From: Phycisphaerae bacterium
GTDB lineage: Bacteria > Planctomycetota > Phycisphaerae > Phycisphaerales > UBA1924
Direction of reading: 5' to 3'
Length of the DNA stretch: 32,107 bases
NCBI GenBank assembly: GCA_014192545.1
Contig: BJHL01000014.1
Span: 1-32,107 of the forward strand
Below are positions 32,005 to 32,107 of this stretch, one piece after another (the stretch's first letter is position 1; each line of letters starts with the position of its first letter). A program made the translations under genes and the position numbers. Below the pieces are notes generated by a model, which was given only the letters and a program-made list of their open reading frames with translations, made no database searches and had not been told where the DNA came from.

Positions 32005-32107
32005 ATGTCCGCGCCGGATCAACCCCACGACCAGCCGACTCTCGCTCAGCCGCGCCCCGCCGCCGGCATGCTCACCCGCGCCTCACTTCTCTCGCGCGTC
32101 CGCTCCA
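32005..32107 (+). CDS. ECF-type sigma-factor gene, 5' end only
   Basis: The first 34 codons are visible before the window ends (start MSAPDQPHDQPTLAQPRPAA, then MLTRASLLSRVRS). The SLLSRVR stretch resembles the entry to region 2 of planctomycete ECF sigma factors. The truncated copy at 27709 shows the next residues up to PAAW. Divergence from an exported-protein gene is a common arrangement for an ECF sigma factor and its target, but regulation of gene B by it is inference. Residue-level support is thin. Confidence 0.55.
   Translation, partial: MSAPDQPHDQPTLAQPRPAAGMLTRASLLSRVRS

Larger units (their letters stand above)
31032..32107. repeat. Direct repeat, copy 2 (continues past the window)
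   Basis: This copy matches 26736-27811 base for base in my reading, in the same orientation. It contains the 5' part of gene B, its leader and the start of the divergent sigma-factor gene. Confidence 0.97.

Overview
The window looks like chromosomal DNA from a GC-rich planctomycete, most likely class Phycisphaerae. The main clue is the secreted protein at 4099-6069. It has dockerin-like Asp/Asn loops and ends in a duplicated 'DFNND..FPSDQDVIDFF' tag, a style I associate with that group. The near-consensus sigma-54 promoter, the frequent absence of Shine-Dalgarno sites and the ECF-type sigma-factor fragments fit this. The placement is inferred; there is no rRNA in the window to confirm it.

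Layout. 1-2600: a plant-type ferredoxin/flavodoxin-NADP reductase and a cytochrome P450, divergently transcribed. 2600-6070: a FIST-domain sensory protein and a secreted lamin-tail/EF-hand protein. 6070-11550: a membrane-anchored hypothetical, then a possible operon of a DUF4239 membrane protein, a group II PLP decarboxylase and a lipoprotein, facing a LuxR-type regulator with repeated operator-like sites. 11550-17400: a eukaryotic-type UDP-galactopyranose mutase, a DUF2339 multispan protein and RmuC. 17600-20950: a receiver-like protein behind a sigma-54-type promoter, then groES, an 80-residue unknown and groEL. A different long inverted repeat precedes each of the last three genes, and a strong terminator closes the block. 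21000-25720: a leucine-rich-repeat protein, rpmH, rnc, a DUF2809 protein and lepA. 25800-end: three large secreted tail-fibre/adhesin-like proteins with fragments of a sigma-factor gene and of lepA between them.

The most unusual part is 25.7-32.1 kb. Two of the adhesin-like genes share about 1.08 kb that I could not distinguish by eye. The shared block covers promoter, leader, signal peptide and the first ~239 codons, plus the start of a divergent sigma-factor gene. Their 3' halves are unrelated. Between them lie a sigma-factor gene broken off after 45 codons and a decayed 5' end of lepA. This is what tandem duplication of a lepA-adhesin-sigma module, followed by homogenisation or recombination, would leave. 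It suggests a cassette-like system that swaps surface-protein C-termini.

Other points for follow-up are an RNase III lacking a normally conserved acidic residue, several apparently leaderless promoters, and a LepA with an insertion of about 30 residues.
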